From Lineus longissimus (lineage: Eukaryota; Nemertea; Pilidiophora; Heteronemertea; Lineidae): a stretch of 60,000 nucleotides of DNA. Position numbers and translations under genes: made by a program. Shown here one piece after another: positions 33,001-46,000 of the stretch; within the stretch, counting starts at the first letter, position 1; every line of letters starts with the position of its first letter. The DNA is taken from positions 13,892,109-13,952,108 of the forward strand of contig NC_088325.1 in assembly GCF_910592395.1 (NCBI RefSeq), in the 5' to 3' direction. The notes beneath the pieces are model-generated. The model worked only from the letters and a program-made list of their open reading frames with translations. It was not told the origin of the DNA and made no database searches.

Positions 33001-36000
33001 TTGATATTGGTGTTTTGAATGTCACTGCACTTAATTTGTTGATATGCAGCCTGTCCAAATATTTTTTTCACTTGTTTTTTTTCTGCTCAAAATGAAGAAA
33101 CATCAGCCCAAAAAAAATTTTGGCTTTGAAAATTTTTCCGAATTTTGAACTTATGAAAAAATTCAACTCTGAAGGATGAAAAAATTTCTGAATCAAACAT
33201 TTTTTTCACTTTTTTTACTGCTCAAAATGAAGAAACATCAGCCCCCAAAAAATTTTGGCTTTGAAAATTTTTCTGAATTTTGAACTTATGAAAATGTTCA
33301 ACAACTTTGGTGGGAAAACTTAATCATGCATTTTGTCCCCGTACTTCAGCTGAGCGCCAGGCCCTTGGGCCTCTTGTTAAGTCAGCAAAATTGATTTTTA
33401 ATGATTATTTTCTGCAGGAAAGTTACAAAGACTACCTAAAACAGGACGAAGAGGTTGAGCAATTGATGGAAAAAATCACAAAAGTCGTCCAAAACAACGC
33501 AGAAGAATGCACCAAACTTTTCCAACTCTTCAAAGACTACTCGTTCCTATGGGAGCAGGATGTGAACCAGACATTCAATGAATTCCTTCACGGGAATCTC
33601 TCGCCCAATCCGCTCCGGGCGTCTGCCCAGTCGCACGCTGGTAAACTTCGACGTCTGGCATCTGCCAGGTCCCATGCTACTTCAAGGTGAGGACATTCTG
33701 GTCACATAGAAAATGTATTGAAGACTTGTCTATGGATTGACAACGAGTGCTCATTGTCAATCCGTCTGGCATCTGCTAGGGATCAAGCTACTTCAATAGA
33801 TAAAGGTTCTGAGAAGTGTTACTTGTGTTACAGTTTTACAATGAGCACTATCCCCGTGGTTGAGTATGTTCCTGCCTTAAGTTAAGCAAGAGTCGGTACC
33901 ATTAGATCAAGCTCTTTCTGTAAGAGTTGGTACCATTAGATCAAGCTCTTTCTGTAAGAGTCGGTACCATTAGATCAAGCTCTTTCTGTAAGAGTCGGTA
34001 CCATTAGATCAAGCTCTTTCTGTAAGAGTCAGTACCATTAGATCTAGCTCTTTCTGTAAGAGTCGGTACCATTAGATCTAGCTCTTTCTGTAAGAGTCGG
34101 TACCATTAGATCGAGCTCTTTCTATAAGAGTCGGTACCATTAGATCAAGCTCTTTCTGTAAGAGTCGGTACCATAAGATCGAGCTCTTTCTGTAAGAGTC
34201 GGTACCATTAGATCGAGCTCTTTCTGTAAGAGTCGGTACCATTAGATCTAGCTCTTTCTGTAATCATCCAATTCAATTTCAGGACGTCCTCCGCTAAGAG
34301 CAGTATAGAAGCCGCGGGAGTCATGGGTACAGCTGAACGTAACTTCCTGACGCCAAAAAACAAACGCAACAAGGAAGATTCGGTGCCGTCGCTGGACGAG
34401 TTTGACAGTGAGATTGACATCTATAAGGTATGGCATTGGTTCCATGTTCCTTCTCTTTGGATTGTTTTCTTCTGGTTCACCCTGTAGATGTTTTGTACCA
34501 GTGGCATTGCTACAGGTCAATCTGGTACTTCCAGTCATCAAGTAGCCACTTCCAGTAGCATGTGGTGGGTCCCTGTGAGGCTTGGGCCTGGTGTCCTACC
34601 TACCTGTTGATGAACCATAGGACTGACACCGTAGTATTGAATGTTGTCGTTTGCACATCCAGTTAGATGCTATACCTGAAATTGACAACACAAATATCTT
34701 AGTTCACTCACTTTCACAAATAACTCTATCATTTCCAGACTGCAAGAGATGAGATCCAGGCACTACAAGAAATTGAAGACATCGGATGGCTCCGAGTCAA
34801 CATGGAGCCGCTCAAGCAAGTCTTGATCACATACGCCCAGAAGTGGATGTGGACGTTTACCAAGTATTTATCGGATCAGGTGACACAGATGCTCGAGACT
34901 CTTGACGAGTTCCTGAAGCGGATTGAGCCGGAGATCGAAAGTATCACTGGTGAAGAACGGGACACTGCGTCGTTTATGAAGATGATGAGACTATTCAATG
35001 AGGTAGGGTGAAAATCAGTGTCCAAAGATATTGTATTATTCAATGAGGTAGGGTGAAAATCAGTGTCCAAAGATATTGTATTATTCAATGAGGTAGGGTG
35101 AAAATCAGTGTCCAAAGATATTGTATTATTCAATGAGGTAGGGTGAAAATCAGTGTCCAAAGATATTGTATTATTCAATGAGGTAGGGTGAAAATCAGTG
35201 TCCAAAGATATTGTATTATTCAATGAGGTAGGGTGAAAATCGGTGTCCAAAGATATTGTATTATTCAATGAGGTAGGGTTAAAATCAGTGTCCAAAGATA
35301 TTGTATTATTCAATGAGGTAGGGTGAAAATCAGTGTCCAAAGATATTGTATTATTCAATGAGGTAGGGTGAAAATCGGTGTCCAAAGATATTGTATTATT
35401 CAATGAGGTAGGGTGAAAATCGGTGTCCAAAGATATTGTATTATTCAATGAGGTAGGGTGAAAATCAGTGTCCAAAGATATTGTATTATTCAATGAGGTA
35501 GGCTGAAAATCAGTGTCCAAAGATATTGTATTATTCAATGAGGTAGGGTGAAAATCAGTGTCCAAAGATATTGTACTATTCAATGAGGTAGGCTGAAAAT
35601 CAGTGTCCAAAGATATTGTATTATTCAATGAGGTAGGGTGAAAATCAGTGTCCAAAGATATTGTATTATTCAATGAGGTAGGGTGAAAATCAGTGTCCAA
35701 AGATATTGTATTATTCAATGAGGTAGGGTGAAAATCAGTGTCCAAAGATATTGTTGTTAAGAATAATGAGACAGTGCGCGTGTTCATAGCATAGCAGGCC
35801 GTAAAGATATTGAAGTTGAAAGGTTAGTGTCAAATGAAGGAGCTTTTGATGCGGCTGTTTTGATTTTAGACGAAAAATTGTGTCTGCCCTCACTCCGAGG
35901 AAGACCGCCCTCGTGATTCTGACAAATTTTTTAACGGTCATAGTTTTTTTCTTGAAAGGTTGAATCATTTGATGGAGAGGTATGTCATATTTTCGTGCGC

Positions 36001-37039
36001 GCGGTTTCTTGAAGTCAGTTTTCAATTCTGTTGCATGAACTTGTTTACTAAACCTTAAGTCTTATTTCATTTTGGATGTGGTTACATTTTTCAGATTTTT
36101 GATATTTTACCTTTCTATATTTGTGGTCATGAACAGCACAATTCTTTGTTTGGTGTGTCTATTCAGTCTAAATGTAATACTTTATCTTCTCCATTCAGCT
36201 TTTCGAGTCATGTGAAAAAGTCATTCTGACATTCTTTCAGTGAGGCTTGTGTTGACTTGTGCATTGCCAGTACGGCCTCTGACAAACTTTGGCACAGATG
36301 TGAGAAGCTAAGTTATGGATTGGATTTACGGAGAAGTTTGACGGCTAGTTTTCCAATTGATGTGATCCAACCTTTTCTGATTTCAGGTCTCAGCTCAGCA
36401 GTCTGAGATGGATGGAAAGTTCGCTGCAATGCGTCGTACCGTCCTCTTGCTCCAGAAATACGGCCAGACCTTGCCTGAAGACACGGAGCAACTGTTCAAG
36501 GCTGCGCCGGGACGGTGGACCAACTTACGTACGAAAGTCTCTCTGGCAAAGCAGAGGCTTGGACCGAGGATCCAGGAAGAGTCTCGGGGAATCTCACAGG
36601 TATGCTGTCAAAGATTTTTTTAGGTCTTCACTGAGAAATTGGGTGCATGAACTTAAAACAACCAGTGTCCCCCCTCCAAATGTACCAATTTGGTTGCAAG
36701 ATTTGCTGTAATTCACTCTGAGTCAGACTCAGAGTTGGATGTGATCAGCCTCGATAGTGATTTGAATAACAATCTTAGTCATATCTTTAGAACTTCTGTC
36801 CTCAAATTATCAATTGTCCATTTCTAGGACCTGGCTTCATTCGGTGAGCGTGTCATTGCGCTACACCATGAGCTTGATAGCTCCGATGTCTACTGTCGCG
36901 ACTGCAGCATTGACGACGCCTGGGAGATCATCCAGGCGTTCATGAAGCGGCTGGTGGCCCTCGAGGGGGAGGCACAGGACCTCATAGAGTTGCAAGAACT
37001 TCTCGAAGCGTCCGTCGTCAACTTTTCCATACTTCCACA
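24028..37039 (+). CDS. DNHD1: dynein-like tail (exons 1-21)
   Basis: Exons: 24028-24301, 24404-24597, 25039-25164, 25354-25575, 25846-25994, 26321-26432, 26585-26706, 26882-27070, 27450-27681, 28026-28145, 29682-29849, 30320-30502, 30855-31154, 31257-31492, 31828-32050, 32424-32594, 33418-33686, 34283-34427, 34739-35002, 36387-36599, 36828-37039. The N-terminus has the dynein tail pattern (FFLKTG, EVFLPML, LWQERLEKLQSINAQL, WPPRNSKCFQLINSFMER). Mostly helical bundles that in dyneins bind intermediate and light chains or a neighbouring heavy chain. The first two listed exons may be one: the 102-bp segment 24302-24403 has GT/AG ends but is also open in frame. Ser/Arg-rich low-complexity sequence occurs at 33600-34400. 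Partners are unknown. Confidence 0.85.
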
Positions 37040-40000
37040 GTAAGTGACCTCCTGGTACAGTTGTAGAATGATTGACAGCCAATTATGTCAATCAGTTAGC
37101 TGCACAGTATTAGTTGCACATTAAGTGACTCATAGATTCTCTGTTCTTTCTATGAGTCATGTTTTCTATGTCTCTTGGGCATTGAGAAGCTAGACGTCTA
37201 AATATGTAGAGCACGCATAGATGCAATGTGTATACTCTTTCTTAAGAGTTTTGAAGTTTTCTTGATTTTTCAAGAAAAGTTTCGAGATTTTTTCTTTGAT
37301 TTTTTTCAATTCTTTTTTAATTTTTAAAAGAACTTACAACTTGACTTCTCTTTCCAGCTTAGTAGTGTAAGTCAGGTTTGATCTTTAGCGTAGGGCCTGC
37401 TTGTGCAGATTTTAACCCGAAGTCATATTTTTCATACATTTTATCATCATGCTTTTTCAGATATGTATTCCATTTGAGAGAGCTCGAAATGTAATATCAC
37501 TATAAAGTATAATTGGGTCCAAGTTCTTGACAAATACAAACTTTTGCTCATATTACCTTTTTTCTTGCTGAAGTGTTCCAAACCTGAATGAATCTTTACC
37601 TCCCGTTGCCCATTTTCGAACCATTCTTCCTACAATCGTGAGATATCCAAGAAAATACTGATCTTCACGAGACACAAAAAGTTGTATTTTGCTAGAATTT
37701 GGACAAGACTTAAAGCTACAAAACCCCCATGCTGACACCCTGTTTTCCTTTTACAAACCCCTGGCTTATTTTATAGGAGGGATTGGTTTTGGTAGCTCAG
37801 TTTAATGTGTCAATAAAGTTGGTGATATTACGACTACAGCCATGATTGTAATAACAATAGGGTATTGGAACTCAAGACAAAATGAACGACACATCTCTGT
37901 CAAAACATGCAACATCTTAGTCCGAGCTACCATCATGTAAATAATTATATATTCAACAACTAAGAGTAGAATGGTTAACTAATACTCGGCCAGAAGTTAA
38001 TTTCTGTGTACAAACTGTGTTCATACAGCCAATATACAGTGGAACCTCTGTTAGCGGACAACTCTCTATTAAGGACAACCTCTCTATTAAGGACACTAGT
38101 TTTGGTCCCAAATTGGTTGTTTCCATTCAATTTGACCTCTCTAATCAGGACACCTCTCTATTAAGGACAGCACTTCTCAGTCCCGAGGGTGTCCTTATTA
38201 GAGAGGTTCTACTGTAGTTCGCATAACATAACATGCTTGTAATCATCTCGAACACTAGACTATATATGATGGGTAAAGTATTCGGAGAGCTGCATTTATA
38301 GCCCAGTCTCTTGCTCACTGTAGCAACATGACATTTCTGTGTCAAAGGTGCCTCCATATCCCTCCAGGCAAAACAGTCCCGAGCCATCCTCTTCCAACTC
38401 CTGTGCTCACAGTATCGGGAGCTATAACATCCATCCAGCATGTCCGGCCTTGTCCCCTGGTTTCTGCGCCTTAGAGAAGAGTTGAGAGTGCAGTGGCATT
38501 GTATATTGCGTCTGCGCTGAAAAAACCTTGGTGGTCCAGATACAAAATCCACAATTTATAAGTCCCCTCTGCTTTTTCAGATGTCGTCATGACTTGACGA
38601 ATTTGAAACAACTGTGGCAGACAGTCCGGTAAGTGGAATTTTTTGTCACAGTGCATTTAATTTACTCTTCAACTTATGCCTTGTCATGAAACTTTATTGT
38701 GACAGAGTTTTGTTGAATATTACAAATTCAGACCTAATCCCTAATGAAGAATGGAGGGGAATACTGTCAAAAGGACACCACCCTGGCCACAAAGCTCTGG
38801 GGCACTTCGCCTGCTCTCTAATGAAGAATGGAGAGGAATACTGGCCAAAGGACATCACCCTGACCACAAAGCTCTGGGGCACTTTGCCTGCTCCCTAATG
38901 AAGAATGGAGAGGAATACTGGCCAAAGGACACCACCCAGACCACAAAGTTCTGGGGCACTTCGCCTGCTCCCTAATGAAGAATGGAGAGGAATACTGGCC
39001 AAAGGACACCACCCTGACCACAAAGCTCTGGGGCACTTCACCTGCTCCCTAATGAAGAATGGAGAGGAATTCTGGCCAAAGGACACCACCTTGGCCACAA
39101 AGCTCTGGGGCACTTCGCCTGCTCCCTAATGAAGAATGGAGAGGAATACTGGCCAAGGACACCACCCTGGCCACAAAGCTCTGGGGCACTTCGCCTGCTC
39201 CCTAATGAAGAATGGAGAGGAATACTGGCCAAAGGACACCACCCTGGCCACAAAGCTCTGGGGCACTTCGCCTGCTCCCGTATGAATAATGGAGAGAAAT
39301 ACTGGCCAAAGGACACCACCCTGACCACAACGCTCTGGGGCACTTCACCTGCTCCCTAATGAAGAATGGAGAGGAATTCTGGCCAAAGGACACCACCTTG
39401 GCCACAAAGCTCTGGGGCACTTCGCCTGCTCCCTAATGAAGAATGGAGAGGAATACTGGCCAAAGGACACCACCCTGACCACAAAGCTCTGGGGCACTTC
39501 ACCTGCTCCCTAATGAAGAATGGAGAGGAATTCTGGCCAAAGGACACCACCTTGACCACAAAGCTCTGGGGCACTTCGCCTGCTCCCTAATGAAGAATGG
39601 AGAGGAAAACTGGCCAAAGGACACCACCCTGACCACAAAGCTCTGGGGCACTTCGCCTGCTCCCTAATGAAGAATGGAGAGGAATACTGGCCAAGGACAC
39701 CACCCTGGCCACAAAGCTCTGGGGCACTTCGCCTGCTCCCTAATGAAGAATGGAGAGGAATACTGGCCAAAGGACACCACCCTGGCCACAGAACTCTAGG
39801 GGTCTATGGCAAGACTCATCAAACGGCCAACTTCTTTACCAAAAACAGCCTCACACTCTAGCGTGCATCTGATTGTTGTTTATTTCCAGTATGATCACCG
39901 AACAACAGAGCGAATGGAAGCTCCACCGCTGGCAGAAACTCAGCATGAAATTTCTGCGGGAGGAGACGGCAAAGCAACTCGAGATCGTACGCAGTCTCGC

Positions 40001-43000
40001 AGACGAGACGTTCACCTGGGACGTCTACATCGGTCTGCACGAGTCCATCCAGGTCATCCAGGCCACGCTCCCCCTGGTGGACGATCTGAGTAACCCGGCC
40101 ATGAGGACGCGCCATTGGAAGCAGTTGGTTCGTGTGACGGGTGGCGCCCTCCAGATTGATAATGATACACTGAAGAGGATGACGTTTGGAGAGCTGCTGG
40201 GTCTTGGACTACAGAGTAAGTTGATTTATTCTTTGTGGAGTCTCCAGTTTCCTTCTACCTTATGTCACACGTTGCTCAGGTTTCTTCATAGCCTCCAAAT
40301 GTTCTAAAGTTCAAGCGTAGCTCTCAATATACAATTGACAGCACATGGCGGGAAAGAACAGACCTGAATCCAAGCTGTGCCGATCTCTGTGTGAATAGCA
40401 CTCCTACCGACAACTTCATGCTACAAAATTGAGTTTAAATTTTTTGCCTGTATTGAATGCTTACTGTGTTGTTTTTCTTTCAAGAACATGTTGAAGATGT
40501 TCGTGCTATCGTCCAGAGAGCTGTCAAGGACCTCAGCATTGAAAATTCACTGAAGTTTTACGAGGAAGTTTGGTTGAGTAAACTGTTTGAAATGCGGCAG
40601 CACGTCCAGACGAAGGTGATTGAGGCCAAACCCACAGAGGAGGACGGAGTGGTAAGTTTACTTGACCCTTTCGTTAGGAATCCTTGGCCTCGGAACAATA
40701 AGTCATAAGGTAGAAGTCAGCCTATCATCTTGAGCTCCGAGCATTGCTTGAAAGTTCCCTGTACATGCCCCATTTGAAAACTCCACCAAATTCTACTGAT
40801 CCATAGACTTCATCATGCTCATGGACAACATTCCTTTGGGAGCTATTGTGATGCCTATTCCATCTCTTTTCAGCCTGACAACAAAAGTGAATCAGCCTCC
40901 GAGTCACAGCAGTCCCAACAACTTGGGCCAAGTCGCAACGCCCGTGCCACCAGTCGTGTGTCAAATCAGAGCGGGCATAGCCGTAACAGGCGGGCCAGTA
41001 TCGCATCCCTGCCACCGTCCCTGGCCAACATGGAAATGGACACGACTGAGATCCATCTCCTCACCAACACGGACCCGATCTTTGATGAGCTAGAAAACCA
41101 CCAGGTGTCTCTGCAGGCGATGCAGAGCAGCAGCGCTGCGGGATCGTTCCTCGACGAAGTCATGAAATGGCAGAAACGTCTGCAGACGATCGAGGCAGTC
41201 CTTGCCGTCTGGTTGGAAGTCCAAGAAAAGTGGGCAGAGCTTGAGGAGATTTATTCTGGCACTGACGTCAAGATGAGCCTGTCCCATGATGCAACAGTTT
41301 TCTCAGCCATCAATCGTGATTTTCGGCTGTTGATGAAAGCCACGGAGAAGAATCCGAATGTGCTGCAGTGCTGTTCAAGGAAAAGTAAGACTTGTTTTCT
41401 TTGCTTTTCATTCATGATACCAATGCTGGCTGAGGTTGGCGTTACTGGGCCTAAATCCTGACGTTTGAGTTGCATGTGTCTGTCCATTACATTTCTACCG
41501 ATGTTGACTTTCCTATTCTCTTTGCAGACATCTTGGTTATCCTCGAGAAGATGAATAATCTACTGGAGCACTGTCGTCGATCGCTGCTCAATCATCTGGA
41601 GAGGAGGAGGCAGAAATTCCCAAGGTTTTACTTCCTGTCAATGGAGGATGTGTTACACATTGTCTGCAACGGTGAGTGAATGTTTTCCATATCGCTGTGG
41701 AATTTGGCTCTCCATATCACAGTGGAACGTGCCATCTTGCAGTGGAATTGAAAAAGTGAGCAATTCCTTCAGGTTTTACTTCCTGTCCATTGAAGATGTG
41801 TTGAAGAAGAGTTGCATTAGCCCTGTTGCATGAAAATGATTTGTATTTTTGTGAATTCCTTGCAGGGTATGACATCAACCAGGTCAACCTGTACATGAAC
41901 AAGCTCCTGGAGAATGTTGGCTGTCTCATCTATGACAAATTGGAAGACTGCGAGACATGTAACTTCCAGATAACTGGAGTGCAGAGTGCCCTGGGAGAGA
42001 AGCTCTCGTTTATCGAGGTAAGGGTCGCATTCACTTGATACCCACAATGGTTATAAGGTCAACTTTCATCAAGAGATTCAGTTCTTATTCTCGTAGTCAA
42101 TTGCATTGTTGTTTCAAACTAGAGCAGTGCATTTCCGTTCTTGCCTACCTGATTAACAAACTTCTTTTTCCAGCCTGTATTGTGTGAAGGCAACATTGAA
42201 TCCTGGCTACCCCTCCTGCTTCAAGCCATGAAGACTTCCCTCCAGGTCCAGCTCAGCACAGCCATGGGTCTGGAGAAGCCTCGGCCCAAGACGCGTGAGA
42301 TCCACAGCGCTGGAGCCAGGAGAGTCTCTGTCCCCTCCAGGGAGTCTCAGAGGGAAGGTTCCAAGCCAGGATCAAAACGTATGTACCTCAGGGCCTTGTT
42401 GCTCAATCAAAACAAACCTTGTCACTCATCTTGTCACGCCCCTTGACCTGTTTTCAGGTGGCTACTGTGCATGATCAGGGACCTGGGCTGTCTTTGATTC
42501 AGTGATGATAACGTCACTCATATACAATTGTGAATAGTTTTGGTGTTCTGTGAGATAGCAGAGACCCCTATCAGCGCTTTCATGTAACTTAATCTCACCT
42601 CGGAACTGACCTACTTACAGTTTAAGTACTCTTTTACTTCTAGCTGGAAGTCGTCAAGCTAGTCGACAGGAGCGTAAATCTCAGAACTCCCAGAAGTCAA
42701 AGAAAAGCAAGGAGTCTGCCTTGGAGCAAGCGCCAGCTCGCGAGGACAGGGAGTCAAAATCATGGACGCTTGATCACGTGACTGAGATCGTCTACCTGGT
42801 CACACAGATTCAGATGACACAGCAGGTTGAGCAGGCATTGGCGGACGTTGAAGGCGGGAATAAGGAGGCGATTCAGGTACGTCTGGGCCACGTTGTCCAA
42901 ATGTGCTACTTGTCGCCATGTGATGTTTTGGGCATCAGGTCACAAAGAGAGAGAGACTTCAATATCTGTTTATATCTTTTTCAGTCAGCGATTGACAAGC

Positions 43001-46000
43001 TGAATGAGACCTTAAAGGCCACGGTGCTGATGTTGAAGGGTCTTGAAGGAGAGAAGGAAATGACCACCAGGAAGGAGAAAGCTGGCTCTAGGGCCACGAG
43101 CGAAGGTAGGTTTGTGGGCGATCTCACCCAAAAGTGTGGTCCTTCATCAAGGCGTCTGTCTTGTCTATTTGAGGCTTTCACATTCAAAACTGTGCCTGTT
43201 AAAGGAAAACAGACAAGAATATTTGAAAATTGGGCCATATCATTCTGTGATATACATCAATGAATCAACACTAATAGGATTGAACTTATTGTATGCACGG
43301 CAGAGATAACACAATTCACTTTGTAATTGCAACATCTTTTGATAATAATACAGTTAGTTGGCTGAAACTTCACTTTAACTTCAACATTACACGTGCAGCT
43401 GTGATCACCTGTGTCCACATAAGCATTTTATGCTGCGTATCATTGACCATACGGCTTAAGAATGGCTTCATGCATGATACGCAGCATTAAACACTTTCGT
43501 AGAAATAGGCCTCAAAACAAACTCTTTGTGAAAATCATTTCACGTCACTTTCCACGAAACTGAAATGAGCTTTATGCACCCTCACGTATCTCGTCTCACC
43601 TCACGTCTAGTCACATCACAAAAAGACCTCAGCCTATCAAAGGAGAAGAGCGAAACGATGTCAGAGAGTCAGTCGATCATGGGCCGGAGCCAGAAGACTG
43701 CATCAAACAAGGGCTCGATGTATGACCTCACATTGGATAATCAGCAGGCGACGATCCCTGAAGAGGGCTCCACTGATGCCGGTAAGTTATTGACAATGAC
43801 GGCTTATTTCATAAAATGCCAGATTTACACCAAATAAGGTCACGTGATGGGTAGGACCAGAGAGATCTGATCAAGATCTTTCCAACGAATGGTCATGACA
43901 GTTGCTTTTGTCAGACATGAAGCTGTAGGCCAATTTCAATTGATATGTATCTGGCTGATTTGTAGACGCTTCCAGTGGTTTGGTCGTTTTTCAGTGCAAG
44001 ATAATGCAAGCGTTTTCTATTTTCGAGAGTTTCTCCATTTTCAGCGGCAAATAATTTAAACGTTGCACCTTCTTTACACACACCGAGGTCTGGGGAGCAA
44101 ACCCCCGGAGAGACGCAAGGTAACGCTTGCTAGAAAATGCTTTTCTAACCTTTCAGTTCAAGTCGCTTTGGTGGTTTAAGGTTGCTTGATAACTTATCAA
44201 TAACACAGTTTCATTTCAGTGTCCATTTCTAGTTTTGTTATAAATTGTAGTTTCGTCACTGATGCTTTATCACAGGTTGTCCTTTCGTGAATGGTAGAAT
44301 GAAATTTTGGAACGTTTTATGTTTGAGGCATATCCTGTTCCTTTTGACTCTGTCCCTGTCTTCAGAGCTCAAATCTATACTGTAGCGAGGTAGAGTTTGC
44401 AGAGTCAAAAGTTTGAAATGTTTTGAAAATGTGTCAAAATGCATTGTCTGGTTTCGTCCTGGAGTTTTCTCATCTTGTTATCATTGGTATTTTGACGCCA
44501 TATTCTTCTCTTCGACAGCTCCTAATGAGCCAGCAACAGCCGAACCTCTCGACACCATGAACCTGACCGACATCCTCACCTCCATCGAAACGAAACAAGA
44601 AGAAGTCGAAGAAGCCGTCGATAATTCCGACGTGCGCCTGATGCTCTTCCCGAGTCAGATTCAGAAGATCAGTCATGTTATTTCCATATTGGCCCACCAG
44701 AGGGACCTGCTGTTACGGTTACAGGCTGCGGCAGAAGATAGTGACAACTTGGATGGCAGCTTTGATTGGCAGTCGCAGCTCAAGTATATCTTTGTGGAGG
44801 AGTCGAGGGACATTCTCATCAAGGTATGGTTTGTTGCCATTCTTTCAGACGGCCTCTGTAAGATGTAAATACCGTATTTTTCTGACTAAAGGGTGCACTC
44901 TACTAGACATGCTTCCCGAAATTGGTGGCTTGCATTGGAACTAACTTTTTCCCCCTTGTCCGTCATTGAAGGCATTCAAGTGTGTTGGTCAACCATGACT
45001 ATCTCCTTTGTCCCTCCACCATAAGGCCTAGTTTCCCCTTATGACATCACTATTTCGGACACTCAGCGCCCCATTTCTGGAAAGGTGAAAGGCGCACCTT
45101 TGATTTCTCAGTTAAAATCCACAGATAAGGCGCACCGAACTATAGGGCGCACCCATTTTTCGAGAAGTTACCGTCATGACCGTCCGGTACTCAGCCATTA
45201 CGGTAGTCAATGTGGAAGTACCGTTTTATGAGAGAACCACTGACTCTTTGGTAACGAGGCCTGAAGAATAAAACAAACAAATGACCAGATTAATGTAAGT
45301 CTTTGTAATTTTCAGTGCATGGACACAGAGTTTGAGTATGGCTTTGAGTACATGGGGAGCTGTGTCAGAGAGTCCATCAGCCGCATGTCGGAGGCTTCCA
45401 ACCTCAGCCTCCTCCAGGCAGTCAAGAACTTCCAGGGTGGACTTTGTACTGGACCAGCAGTAAGTACTTTCTATGCTGTATCTTGAACTTTGTCGAGAGA
45501 GTTAAAGATATATTCAACTGTCCTTAGATTTTTTAGAATTTGACAAATTACTGATTCTCAAGGCAGATACTTCATGGTGTTGACTTCTGTTTTCAGGGCA
45601 GCCCAAAGCTGAACATGGTCCAAGACTTGAGCAGCGCCTTGGGTCAGCCCCTGTATCTATTCAACTGCTCCTTGGCAGTCGACAGCTTCATGCTACATGA
45701 CATCTTCAAGGGTATGGCTCTGACAGGCTGCTGGGCCTGCTTCAATAACCTAAACCGCATCGAGCCAACTGTTCTCAGCGTCTTCGCACAACTCATGACG
45801 TCGGTGTTGGACGCCATGCGGGCGGGGAAGAACGCCGCAAACCTCATGACGGACGAAGTACAGCTGAATCCAAACGGGGCCATATTTGGAGTTTTGGATT
45901 CCGGGATCAAGGTCACGCCAAGCAATCCGGAGAATCTGCTTCTGTTCAAGTCCAGTTTGGCTTTGATTCCAAGTACTGTATTATCCCAGTTCAGGACGGT

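Noticed and set aside
33889-34263. CRISPR-like array
   Set aside because: Head-to-tail repeats with no spacers, in an animal intron; a minisatellite.
34876-35787. 303-codon antisense open frame with a 15-residue repeat
   Set aside because: It arises because the 45-bp minisatellite period is a multiple of three and lacks stops in that frame; there is no independent coding evidence.
38614-39861. Many 60-100 codon frames on both strands in the 77-bp array
   Set aside because: Artefacts of the tandem repeat, which shifts frame every unit and encodes no recognised motif.
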